A program made the translations under genes and the position numbers. The notes beneath the pieces were generated by a model. It was not told the DNA's origin, searched no databases, and saw only the letters and a list, made by a program, of their open reading frames with translations. From NCBI RefSeq assembly GCF_003144315.1, contig NZ_MPDK01000010.1, positions 1-64,000 of the forward strand: DNA of 64,000 nucleotides. The letters are read 5' to 3'. This document shows, piece by piece, positions 16,201 through 22,798 of this stretch (positions are counted from its first letter, which is position 1; each line of letters opens with the position of its first letter). Source of the DNA: Sulfoacidibacillus thermotolerans (GTDB lineage: Bacteria > Bacillota > Bacilli > Alicyclobacillales > SLC66).

Positions 16201-16705
16201 TGCCTCGGCCCCCGCCGCCACTAATTGCCTTAAGCATCAAAGGGTATCCGACATCGCGAGCAAACGCACGCGCTTCTTCAATCGAAATGGCGTGATCGAT
16301 CCCTGGAACGATCGGTACACCCGCCGCTTCAGCCGCTTGTCTGGCAAACACCTTGTTCCCGAACAACTCCAAATGCTCAGGCGAAGGACCAATAAATTGA
16401 ATCCCGTTTTCCTTACATGCTTTTGCAAATTCTGCATTCTCTGATAAAAATCCATATCCCGGATGAATTGCATCACAGTCATGACGTTTTGCAATTTCAA
16501 GAATTCCTGGGATATCCAAATACGCCTCAATAGGCCCTTTGCCTTCTCCAATGAGATACGCCTCATCCGCTTTATAGCGATGAAGTGACAAACTGTCTTC
16601 CTTCGCGTAAATCGCCACTGTTCGAATGCCAAGTTCTGTACAGGCGCGGCAAATGCGAATCGCAATTTCTCCCCGATTAGCCACTAGAATTTTTCGAAAA
16701 GCCAC
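13274..16705 (-). CDS. pyc: pyruvate carboxylase
   Basis: ATP- and biotin-dependent conversion of pyruvate to oxaloacetate (anaplerosis). 1143 residues, the usual length of the single-chain enzyme: biotin carboxylase domain (FRKILVANRGEIAIR at the start, then an ATP-grasp with GGGGRGMRVV), carboxyltransferase domain (LWLTDTTLRDAHQSLLATR, binding metal and pyruvate), and a C-terminal biotin carrier domain with biotinyl-Lys in EAMKMEM. The GTG start giving MAFRKI has AAGGAGG seven bases before it and fits the family start; a longer frame upstream is rejected. Single gene. Confidence 0.97.
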   Translation of the reverse strand: MAFRKILVANRGEIAIRICRACTELGIRTVAIYAKEDSLSLHRYKADEAYLIGEGKGPIEAYLDIPGILEIAKRHDCDAIHPGYGFLSENAEFAKACKENGIQFIGPSPEHLELFGNKVFARQAAEAAGVPIVPGIDHAISIEEARAFARDVGYPLMLKAISGGGGRGMRVVQSDEELTDAFARASSEAQTSFGAAQVYVEKLVQDPKHIEVQILGDQLGQLVHLFERDCSIQRRHQKVVEVAPSLLPDEVRKDICETALTLMKSVGYTNAGTVEFLLGADGKYYFIEVNPRIQVEHTVTELITGIDLVQAQILVAQGIPLSDPRIGIQSQEDISVRGFAIQCRLTTEDPQNNFTPDTGRIVAYRSATGFGVRLDGGNGYSGARITPYYDSLLEKVSVWALTFSGAVAKMQRALAEYRIRGVKTNIPFLENVIHHPQFQSGDYTVNMIETHPELFIFSKRQNRANRLLHYIAEITVNGIEGVKAGTKKPLVELPQLLSYRLDDATPRGTRDVLRDRGVDGLLQWMREDGRLWLTDTTLRDAHQSLLATRMRTYDLLKISDVIAHELPQLFSLEMWGGATFDTAMRFLKEDPWDRLAQLRERIPNILFQMLLRGANAVGYRNYPDNVVTRFIDEAAVAGIDVFRIFDSLNWLPNMQLSIERVRQNGKIAEAAICYTGDILDPTRTKFTLSYYVDLAKELERSGAQILAIKDMAGLLKPYAAYQLVKALKEHVGLPIHLHTHDTASTGVATIIKAVEAGLDIADVAVGSMSGLTSQPNSTAVVAAFANSPRDTKLDAEKLTLVSNYFGAVRGYYAPFESDAKAGVLDVYEHEMPGGQYTNLQKQAESLGLGDRFDEVKRAYRAVNDLLGDIVKVTPSSKMVGDFALFMAQNRLTPEELQRRAYDFDYPASVVDYFMGYMGQPPGGFPEWLQKAVLKGRTPLTVRPGALLEEVDFDALTTELNAKVRRIITTRDVSSYALYPQVFLDFMQAYEQYGDLSKLDSGTFFYGLRPGEQVEVEIAKGKTLIIKLISVSSVRADGHRIVFFELNGQPREIEVLDKQESKAIVGQRKANPADNREVGASMSGTVVSIMVEEGDQVTEGQFLAVTEAMKMEMQVQAPRSGRIKEIAVKVGDPVQAGDLLMRFE

Positions 16706-16745
16706 GCCACATCCTCCTTGAATGTAAACACTCGTTCTCAACTTT

Positions 16746-16754
16746 ATTGTATCA
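16746..16754 (-). promoter_or_regulatory. pyc: candidate extended -10 element for pyc
   Basis: TGATACAAT on the minus strand, about 40 bases before the pyc GTG, matches an extended -10 (TGnTATAAT) with one mismatch. No clear -35 was found at the expected spacing. Confidence 0.4.
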
Positions 16755-16760
16755 TAATAC

Positions 16761-17015
16761 TCAGACACCTTGTATCATTGGAGCCCATGGAGATTTGACA
16801 TCTTGATCAAAAATCGGGGCATCGATCACATCTGGGTCAATGAAAAACGTGAATGCTACACTAGCAATTGAAAAATCACCCATATTGAAGTAAGCTGCCG
16901 TCTTTGTCACCGCGTGTGAATCCCATCCATTTTGTATATTCTGTCCGAAAAAAATCCCTGAATCATTCGATTGTGCGGCAGTTTTAATCACTCCACAATT
17001 CACCCAAACAGCCAT
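16761..17015 (-). CDS. GerPA/GerPF-type spore germination protein (paralogue A)
   Basis: 84 residues, starting MAVWVNCGVIKTAAQSNDSGIFFGQN. The family pattern (short N-terminal strand, then NDSGIxxGQNxQNGWDSHA) matches the gerPA/gerPF family, whose members belong to the spore coat/inner membrane system that lets germinants through the coat. Closely related to the next gene, with the same length and the shared end DPDVIDAPIFD..DIKSP. ATG chosen: a GGGGGG run ends eight bases before it. A role in spores is inferred from family and from its neighbours. Confidence 0.75.
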   Translation of the reverse strand: MAVWVNCGVIKTAAQSNDSGIFFGQNIQNGWDSHAVTKTAAYFNMGDFSIASVAFTFFIDPDVIDAPIFDQDVKSPWAPMIQGV

Positions 17016-17050
17016 CTTGTAATCCCCCCAATGCATCGTAAAACAATCGC

Positions 17051-17305
17051 TTAAACTCCTTGAATATGCGCAAGAGATGGAGATTTTATATCATTGTCAA
17101 ATATCGGCGCGTCAATCACATCCGGATCGTACAAAATCGCCATATACACACCCAACCAATTGTAGTCACCTGTAATTTCGCCAATGCCTGTATTGTTTTT
17201 CGCATGACTGTCCCAGCCATTTTGCATATTCTGACCGATATAAATTCCGCTGTCATTCGTCATGCCGCCCACTTTTATCGACCCAAGATTTACCCATACT
17301 GCCAC
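17051..17305 (-). CDS. GerPA/GerPF-type spore germination protein (paralogue B)
   Basis: 84 residues, tandem paralogue of the gene 35 bases downstream. It starts MAVWVNLGSIKVGGMTNDSGIYIGQN when read from the GTG at 17305, aligning exactly with paralogue A; AAGGGGG lies eight bases before it. The TTG two codons upstream is less likely. Conserved centre GQNMQNGWDSHAKNN and tail DPDVIDAPIFDNDIKSP. Probably co-transcribed with A. Confidence 0.75.
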   Translation of the reverse strand: MAVWVNLGSIKVGGMTNDSGIYIGQNMQNGWDSHAKNNTGIGEITGDYNWLGVYMAILYDPDVIDAPIFDNDIKSPSLAHIQGV

Positions 17306-17439
17306 GCCCAATTCCCCCTTACGACGCCACTATACGCAACAGATCATGTACCAGTTCGCACTTTAGTTAAAATTCGCATATAGATGAGAGATGGGCGCAC
17401 AGCTTACAAAAGAGATCAACATAAGATAGGGGGGTTTAT

Positions 17440-17697
17440 ATGGCAGATGTAAAGATGAATATCGGACAGATCAAACTCGGTTCAATTGTACAAACGTCAG
17501 GGGTATTTGTAGGATCTACTATTCAAGCAAAGTGGTCATCAACTAAAAAGGAAAATAACGGATTCGGCGATACGTCAGGCAATTACAATCGCACCCTTGT
17601 AGACGCCAAAACAAATGATTCCGACGCCCTCGACACGCTTCGCATGCCACGTCTCTACGCACAATCGATCTCAAATTCAGGCAAGATAGCGCCCTAA
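17440..17697 (+). CDS. GerPA/GerPF-like spore protein (paralogue C)
   Basis: 85 residues, on the plus strand, divergent from A and B. The pattern is the same but the sequence is more distant: IGQIKLGSIVQTSGVFVGSTIQAKWSSTKKENNGFGDTSG, then a variable tail (DSDALDTLRMPRLYAQS). A strong GGGGGG lies six bases before the ATG. Upstream, CATATAGAT (17378-17386) resembles the CATANNNTA -10 of mother-cell sigma factors, which is weak evidence only. The family is short and divergent, so function is by analogy. Confidence 0.65.
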   Translation: MADVKMNIGQIKLGSIVQTSGVFVGSTIQAKWSSTKKENNGFGDTSGNYNRTLVDAKTNDSDALDTLRMPRLYAQSISNSGKIAP

Positions 17698-17708
17698 AGT
17701 TTTTTCAA

Positions 17709-17732
17709 GGACAGCCCTGCGGCTGTTCTTTT
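17709..17732 (+). terminator. intrinsic terminator after GerP-like paralogue C
   Basis: GGACAGCC-CTGC-GGCTGTTC followed by TTTT; 8-bp stem with one G-U pair, tetraloop, 12 bases after the stop codon. Confidence 0.85.
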
Positions 17733-17766
17733 GCTATGTTACTAATTCGCCAACAGCCTACTTCAC

Positions 17767-18384
17767 TTACTCAAAACGAATCGGGATCTCATGCCCTTGC
17801 CACGATTCCCTTGCATCCTCCTTAAACATGCGCACTTCCAGATACCCTTGTTTATAATTTGCGCGAATGCGCTCAGTTTTTACGCGGACAGGAAGAGGGA
17901 TTTCACGCGCAAAGTCACCTCGAGCCAACTCTGATAAAAGAACTTGGTCATCTACGGTCGGCGTGTACGGCCTTTTCATTTGCCCAGACAAACGCAAACG
18001 ATCTGGCAAGACCGAAATCTTTACATCACCAGCCTGTACGCCTGGTAATTCGGCAATGACAATTAATTCGTGACGAGTCTGAATCATATCGATGCGCGGA
18101 AGTGCAGTCGAAGGCGCGGAAGAACCCGCGCCAGGCGTTTGTCCTCCTTGGTCAAACGGGAACCTACTTCCTGGCATACCCGGCATACCTACAGGTCCTC
18201 CAGGCATTCCACCCATTCTCTCTCCCGCCCCTTGCGTTGACTGTGAAAAAAAAGGGGCCGAATTCATCATCTCAGATAAATTGATCGATTTCATGAGATT
18301 TTGCACAAATTCATCGCCAAAAACACGGCGAAACTGCTCTGTCATTGATTGCCAAGATTGACCTGGGTCAAAGCCTTGCGGCAT
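17767..18384 (-). CDS. Hsp20/alpha-crystallin-like protein, possibly spore-associated
   Basis: 205 residues. The N-terminal half is divergent, with a Gly/Met/Pro-rich stretch (GERMGGMPGGPVGMPGMPGS, about 53-72). The C-terminal half (about 94-185) is an alpha-crystallin domain: MIQTRHELIVIAELPGVQAGDVKISV and RLRLSGQMKRPY, ending with IPIRFE. Small heat-shock proteins are ATP-independent holdases, but Bacillus also has coat proteins of this fold (CotM/CotP). Its position between GerP-like genes, two bases from paralogue D, supports a spore role. No CIRCE or other heat-shock operator was seen. Confidence 0.75.
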   Translation of the reverse strand: MPQGFDPGQSWQSMTEQFRRVFGDEFVQNLMKSINLSEMMNSAPFFSQSTQGAGERMGGMPGGPVGMPGMPGSRFPFDQGGQTPGAGSSAPSTALPRIDMIQTRHELIVIAELPGVQAGDVKISVLPDRLRLSGQMKRPYTPTVDDQVLLSELARGDFAREIPLPVRVKTERIRANYKQGYLEVRMFKEDARESWQGHEIPIRFE

Positions 18385-18386
18385 CG

Positions 18387-18647
18387 TTACCGCCCCTCTC
18401 CTTGCACACGGGGCCGGTATGCACTGTATCTTTCTGCCATAATGGAATCGACGACGTCAGGATCCTCTACGTAACTTCGCGCTCCAGGAAAAGAGTTCTG
18501 GTTGCCTGTCACCTTGCCAAAACCTGAATTGACCTTCGAATACGCATCCCAATCTGCCTGAACACTCTGACCAAAATTGACTGCAGAAGCACTCTCAATA
18601 TTAGAAAACCGAATGTAACCAATGTTAAAAGTCATACGGATTCGCAT
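18387..18647 (-). CDS. GerPA/GerPF-like spore protein (paralogue D)
   Basis: 86 residues: MRIRMTFNIGYIRFSNIESASAVNFGQSVQADWDAYSKVNSGFGKVTG, then DPDVVDSIMAERY. The motif order (NIGxIxxxNIxxASxxxxGQSxQxxWxxxxKxNxGFGxxxG) is shared with paralogue C and, in part, A and B. GAGGTGG lies five bases before the ATG; a second ATG four codons later is possible. It sits two bases upstream of the Hsp20-like gene, so the two are likely one transcript. Confidence 0.65.
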   Translation of the reverse strand: MRIRMTFNIGYIRFSNIESASAVNFGQSVQADWDAYSKVNSGFGKVTGNQNSFPGARSYVEDPDVVDSIMAERYSAYRPRVQGEGR

Positions 18648-18700
18648 GCAAGCCACCTCACTATGCTTCCATGCTATGCAAAACACGGACTCCTGGGCAC

Positions 18701-19225
18701 TTAGTGATCATCTAAGATGCGAAATCCTGCATGTTTTAACTCATGAAGCGCCTCATCGATCATCACTTCTTCTTTTGCAGCCAACGTGTGCCGGTGCACA
18801 CCGCCAGTCAAACTCAGTAAGAGAGGTGCATGCTGATCTCTTACTGCCTTTGTAAAACGAAGCACATCGCGGCGCGAGCCAAACATGAGACTCGCTACAA
18901 ATTCTCCATAAATCGGATGATCGACCGAAACATCTAACACTTCAACCCCAGCGTCGACAAACGTCAACAGTTCCTGCTCCGTCTGTTCAGGCGTATGCAC
19001 AATGGTAATCGAGCGAAACACCCGCTCAGAAAGGTGATGAGGATGAGCCTTGGGTTGAAAATAGCCCTGCGGTGTCGCTACGATCGCATAGCCTTTCGCA
19101 CGCAAAACGGCGATGTCTTGAACGATGACTTGCCGCGTCACCCCAAAGCGCTGTGCAAGTTCAGCACCCGTAAGCGGCACTTCACTCGCTTGCAAAATTC
19201 GAATCAATTCATCTCTTCGCTCCAT
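18701..19225 (-). CDS. niaR: transcriptional repressor NiaR (HTH_11 + 3H domain)
   Basis: 174 residues. N-terminal winged helix (EVPLTGAELAQRFGVTRQVIVQDIAVLRAKGY) followed by a 3H domain with His-containing signatures VDHPIYGEF and GGVHRHT. NiaR proteins sense niacin and repress NAD biosynthesis and niacin uptake. No nad gene lies within the window, so targets are elsewhere. The ATG is favoured over a TTG one codon upstream. Confidence 0.88.
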   Translation of the reverse strand: MERRDELIRILQASEVPLTGAELAQRFGVTRQVIVQDIAVLRAKGYAIVATPQGYFQPKAHPHHLSERVFRSITIVHTPEQTEQELLTFVDAGVEVLDVSVDHPIYGEFVASLMFGSRRDVLRFTKAVRDQHAPLLLSLTGGVHRHTLAAKEEVMIDEALHELKHAGFRILDDH

Positions 19226-19254
19226 CAAATCGGCTCCCTACACTCCTCGTTGCT

Positions 19255-20349
19255 CTAGTTTCCAACCACCATAAGCTCTTTTGTAAAACGTGTAAGTACA
19301 AGAGCCCCTTTTGCTGTTACGACTACGTCATCTTCTATGCGAACACCAAACTCCCCTGGCAAGTAGATTCCTGGTTCAATCGTAAAAACCATACCCGCAG
19401 TGAGCGCTAGTTCATTTCCCTCCATAATACTTGGATATTCATGAACATCAAGACCCAGACCATGGCCTGTGCGATGAGTAAAATATTCTCCATATCCTGC
19501 CCGCTCAATCACCTCACGAGCCAGACGATCGACTTGTGCAGCAGTCATGCCTGCAGTGACTCCATCAATCGCTGCTTGTTGGGCAGTACGCACGATCTCA
19601 TAGACTCTGCGTGCGGTATCACTTGGTTCACCAAAAGCGAGCGTCCGCGTCGTATCCGCTGCATAGCCAGCAAAGCGTGCCCCATAGTCAAGCACAACGA
19701 GTTCACCCGCTGTAATGCGTTTGGTTGTCGGTCCTCCATGCGGTAAGGCTCCACGAGGTCCAGACCCAACGATTGTTGCAAATGGCGTTCCCTGTGAACC
19801 TAATTTGCGCATTTGATACTCTAGTTCTGCGGCAACGTCAAGTTCCGTCATTCCAAACCGAAAAAGCGGCAACGCTGCAGTCAACGCTGCATCGACAATC
19901 TCAGCTGCGCTTTGGAGGTGTGCAATCTCCTGATCATCCTTGATCAATCGCAAAGACATCGGGAGTTCATCTGCAGCAAGCAGATGCTTTACTCCTTGTT
20001 GCAACAGGAAATTTGCTTCAAACACACGCAATTGCATCGATTCAATCCCTACACGACTCTCTGCCGTGAGATCTAACTCTGACACAAACGCTTGCAGGGC
20101 CTGAGTCGGCCCCGTTTCGTCTGAATAGTTGAATATCTTGATGTTCTGATGACTTGAAACTCCACTTGCTTCTAGTTTAGGTACCAGTAGCGCAGCTTTT
20201 CCATCGGAGCGCATCCCAAATAGAGTAAGTCGTTCACTTAAATGCGTTTCCCATCCTGTCAAATAGGTAAAACTAGCCCCTGGAGTCACGATAAAATGCG
20301 TGTATCCCATTTTCGTTAGCTCACTCGCTGCGCGATCCCACAGCGCCAT
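19255..20349 (-). CDS. M24 family metallopeptidase (Xaa-Pro dipeptidase-like)
   Basis: 364 residues with a creatinase-like N-terminal domain and a pita-bread catalytic domain. The five metal ligands can be placed: Asp in VLDYGARF, Asp in AADTTRT, His in HRTGHGLGLDVHE, Glu in FTIEPGIYLPGEFG and Glu in VRIEDDVVVT. This matches proline-specific dipeptidases of the PepQ/YpdF type. The ATG overlaps the TGA of the Tag-like gene by one base, so translation is probably coupled. AAAGGGG precedes it. Confidence 0.88.
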   Translation of the reverse strand: MALWDRAASELTKMGYTHFIVTPGASFTYLTGWETHLSERLTLFGMRSDGKAALLVPKLEASGVSSHQNIKIFNYSDETGPTQALQAFVSELDLTAESRVGIESMQLRVFEANFLLQQGVKHLLAADELPMSLRLIKDDQEIAHLQSAAEIVDAALTAALPLFRFGMTELDVAAELEYQMRKLGSQGTPFATIVGSGPRGALPHGGPTTKRITAGELVVLDYGARFAGYAADTTRTLAFGEPSDTARRVYEIVRTAQQAAIDGVTAGMTAAQVDRLAREVIERAGYGEYFTHRTGHGLGLDVHEYPSIMEGNELALTAGMVFTIEPGIYLPGEFGVRIEDDVVVTAKGALVLTRFTKELMVVGN

Positions 20350-20777
20350 CAAATCGTTCCCCTTTCTTCCTGTAATTCTCTCCACAAAGCAAGTGCTGCA
20401 CTCTCACCAACTAAAGAAAATGTTTTCCGAAATACAATTTGCATAGACAATGGAGAACTTCTAGATAACTCTGCCATAAAATTTTGAAGAGAGCCGTATT
20501 GCCCGATCAATTCTATACATATCCGAGCGTTTGTTACGGTAGCCTGAACTTTGCGCGCGTTACGCACAATACCCGAATCTTTCCGCAAGAGCGATTCAAT
20601 CTGTAACTCGTCAAAAAAAGCGACCCGCGCGATGTCAAATCCACAAAACGCGATACGAAATGCTGACCAACGCCGATTCACAACCCCTTTACTAAAACCG
20701 GTATAAAAAATGACTTTAGTCAGTATCTCAAAAAAAGCGTGATCAGTCCCAACCCAAGAAAAAGTGATAGATTCCAC
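20349..20777 (-). CDS. short DNA-3-methyladenine glycosylase I (Tag)-like protein
   Basis: 142 residues resembling the central part of Tag: FFEILTKVIFYTGFSKGVVNRRWSAFRIAF, then GIVRNARKVQATVTNAR and QYGSLQNFM. Tag enzymes are about 185-200 residues with N- and C-terminal Cys/His zinc ligands; those ends are missing here, as is the usual N-terminal WCxWA region. It may be a degenerate or repurposed glycosylase, or a YP_/Tag-like family of unknown role. GTG start with GGGAGG ten bases before; coupled to the M24 peptidase gene, which argues that it is still translated. Confidence 0.6.
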   Translation of the reverse strand: MESITFSWVGTDHAFFEILTKVIFYTGFSKGVVNRRWSAFRIAFCGFDIARVAFFDELQIESLLRKDSGIVRNARKVQATVTNARICIELIGQYGSLQNFMAELSRSSPLSMQIVFRKTFSLVGESAALALWRELQEERGTI

Positions 20778-20854
20778 CGTTTAATCGCCTCCCATAGACT
20801 TATGAGAAGCTTACACAGGGAATCGATCGAGCACCATGAAAGTTAGAAGATTAA

Positions 20855-20871
20855 ATATTCACCTTGAATAT
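20855..20871. promoter_or_regulatory. small inverted repeat upstream of the Tag-like gene
   Basis: ATATTCA-CCT-TGAATAT, perfect 7-bp arms, in the gap between the Tag-like gene start and the two-TM orphan's stop codon. It could be an operator; no promoter could be assigned around it. Confidence 0.25.
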
Positions 20872-20892
20872 AATTATCTCTACACATACGTT

Positions 20893-21402
20893 TTATTTGC
20901 GAAAACGCAAGCCTTTTCGTCGACCAACAAAACGCTGTCGCCCGCGCTGTTTACTGCCTTGGTGAAAAGCAACAATTCCTGCTGCGACAAACAACGACAT
21001 CCACAAAAATACCGTAGGCCCAATCGTCTCCGATTCATAAGAGGGTTCAAACGTAATCGTTGTTGGCGTATGTGCGTCGATTGTGACAAATTGCCCATCT
21101 GCTGCAAATGTCGTCGCATTTCCAGGGATAACGACAGATTGATAGGCATCATAAAATTTCATCTGACCCGTTGCATCTGAACCACCATAACGCCAGTCAC
21201 CTAATACAGATTGCCCGATGGTCGTCTGACGCAAGAACGGATTTGTTGTTTGGAAAGGATTTGCAGAAATGAGCACCCAAAGCAAAAAGACGACCATCGC
21301 ACCGACCAATAAAATCACATACGCCTGTGGTCGCCTTGAACGTCGTCTTTGAACTCTCGTAGGGTTCGCGCGCAGACGCACATCTCTCAACTCCAATCTC
21401 AT
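20893..21402 (-). CDS. hypothetical protein with two membrane segments
   Basis: Not recognised. 169 residues with a basic N-terminus (VQRRRSRRPQ), a membrane segment at about 27-47, an outside domain of about 80 residues rich in T, Y and F (NPFLRQTTIGQSVLGDWRYGG to FEPSYESE), a second membrane segment at about 127-147 and a strongly basic tail (KQRGRQRFVGRRKGLRFRK). The predicted topology places both termini in the cytoplasm. AGGAG lies four bases before the chosen ATG, which is short; an ATG seven codons upstream is an alternative. It sits between crh and the Tag-like gene on the same strand. Confidence 0.6.
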   Translation of the reverse strand: MRLELRDVRLRANPTRVQRRRSRRPQAYVILLVGAMVVFLLWVLISANPFQTTNPFLRQTTIGQSVLGDWRYGGSDATGQMKFYDAYQSVVIPGNATTFAADGQFVTIDAHTPTTITFEPSYESETIGPTVFLWMSLFVAAGIVAFHQGSKQRGRQRFVGRRKGLRFRK

Positions 21403-21473
21403 CGAGCTCCTAAGCAATGTCATCGCTATACTCTATGAGATTGAACAATGGGTTAGTACTAGTAAGCAGCGGC

Positions 21474-21731
21474 TTATTCCTCCGCGCTGACCATCGCAGC
21501 CAAGCGCTCAACCGCTTGATCTTCGTCATTGCCCTGCGCCCGCAAAGTAATCACGGCTCCCCGTGGAATCACGAGTGACATCACACCCATGATGCTTTTT
21601 GCATTTACGGATTTCCCATCTTTCTCTAACGTCACTTCACAGCTAAATTTATTTGCTTCTTGAACAAACAAAGCTGCCGGACGCGCTTGCAGCCCTGTTC
21701 GCAAACTCACGGTCACGGTTCTCTCCGCCAT
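21474..21731 (-). CDS. crh: HPr-like catabolite repression protein Crh
   Basis: 85 residues with the HPr fold, but residue 15 is Gln (GLQARPA) where HPr has the PTS-phosphorylated His. Ser46 (AKSIMGVMSL), the target of HPr kinase, is kept. This is the mark of Crh, a CcpA corepressor that does not carry PTS phosphate. The order rapZ-yvcK-whiA-crh matches Bacillus. A gene for the kinase HprK lies at 45.7-46.7 kb. A G-rich Shine-Dalgarno (AGGGGG) lies eight bases before the ATG. Confidence 0.93.
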   Translation of the reverse strand: MAERTVTVSLRTGLQARPAALFVQEANKFSCEVTLEKDGKSVNAKSIMGVMSLVIPRGAVITLRAQGNDEDQAVERLAAMVSAEE

Positions 21732-21815
21732 GATCGCAACCCCCTATACCTCGAATTCCAAGCGATTTCATTTCTCGTGTTATTTTCACATTATACCAGA
21801 CGACTTGTAGCCACG

Positions 21816-22766
21816 CTACGATTCCTCAAAGATTCCGCGATCTGCACGAATTTTTTGAGCGATGTCGTCTAATTTGCGCAAACGATGATTTAATCCAGAC
21901 TTACTCACTTTATCAGGAAGCACCTCACATAATTCTTGCAAAGTGATGTCCGGATACTGCAAACGTTTTTCTGCCACCACACGCAACTTTTGTGGTAAGC
22001 GCGCAAAACCGAGTTCGCGCTCAATCAAGCGAATATTATCCAATTGACGCACAGCAGCTAAGATCGTTTTGTTTAAGTTCGCCGTTTCACAGTTCACTAA
22101 ACGATTCACCTGATTGCGCATTTCCTTAACAATTCGCACTTCCTCAAAGCGCAACAGCGCCTGATGCGCACCGACCATCCCAAGAAATTCAACAATTTTA
22201 TCGCCCTCTTTAAGATAGACGATATATCCTTTTTTGCGCCGTGTTACTTTTGCATGCAAGTGAAACCCAGTAAATAAACTCAAAAGCTCCTGCGCATGCT
22301 CCTGTGTCTTGCAATAGATTTCTAAATGATAAGAATGGCTGTCTGGATCATTTACCGATCCACTCGCTAGAAAAGCTCCTCGCAAATACGCTTTCTTGCA
22401 ACATGTATTTGACCTTACAAACGTTGGGATTTCTGCCGCAATGTGTTCATGTGCATCTCCCACCTGCAACTCATCAAATACCGCGGAAACATCTTGGCGC
22501 ATTCGCACAATATAGACATTATTTTTTTTGAGACGCATTTTACGTTGCACTAAAACTTCAAGTTCTACCCCTGTCTTTGCCTTTAACAACTGATACATAC
22601 GACGTGCAATCGCGGCATTTTCTGTCGCGAGTTCCAATACAGGTGGATCGATATCCGTGTTCATACGACCACAATGTTGGATAAATCCAGTAAGTTCAGC
22701 ACGTTCACAACAAGGTTTACTCTGGAGTTGAGTGAGTTCTTTTTTGGTTTGCGCAGCAAACGACAA
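21816..22766 (-). CDS. whiA: WhiA, sporulation/cell-division DNA-binding protein
   Basis: 316 residues: a LAGLIDADG-like N-terminal domain (AYLRGAFLASGSVNDP) joined to a C-terminal helix-turn-helix (ITLQELCEVLPDKVSKSGLN). In Bacillus WhiA helps division and chromosome segregation. The TTG at 22766 gives MSFAAQTKKEL, the family start (Bacillus MSFASETKKEL), with GAGGTGG six bases before; the GTG at 22787 opens a longer frame but has weaker support. Operon with yvcK upstream and crh downstream. Confidence 0.93.
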   Translation of the reverse strand: MSFAAQTKKELTQLQSKPCCERAELTGFIQHCGRMNTDIDPPVLELATENAAIARRMYQLLKAKTGVELEVLVQRKMRLKKNNVYIVRMRQDVSAVFDELQVGDAHEHIAAEIPTFVRSNTCCKKAYLRGAFLASGSVNDPDSHSYHLEIYCKTQEHAQELLSLFTGFHLHAKVTRRKKGYIVYLKEGDKIVEFLGMVGAHQALLRFEEVRIVKEMRNQVNRLVNCETANLNKTILAAVRQLDNIRLIERELGFARLPQKLRVVAEKRLQYPDITLQELCEVLPDKVSKSGLNHRLRKLDDIAQKIRADRGIFEES

Positions 22767-22798
22767 TTTCACCCACCTCGCTTCCACTTTCTTGACCT

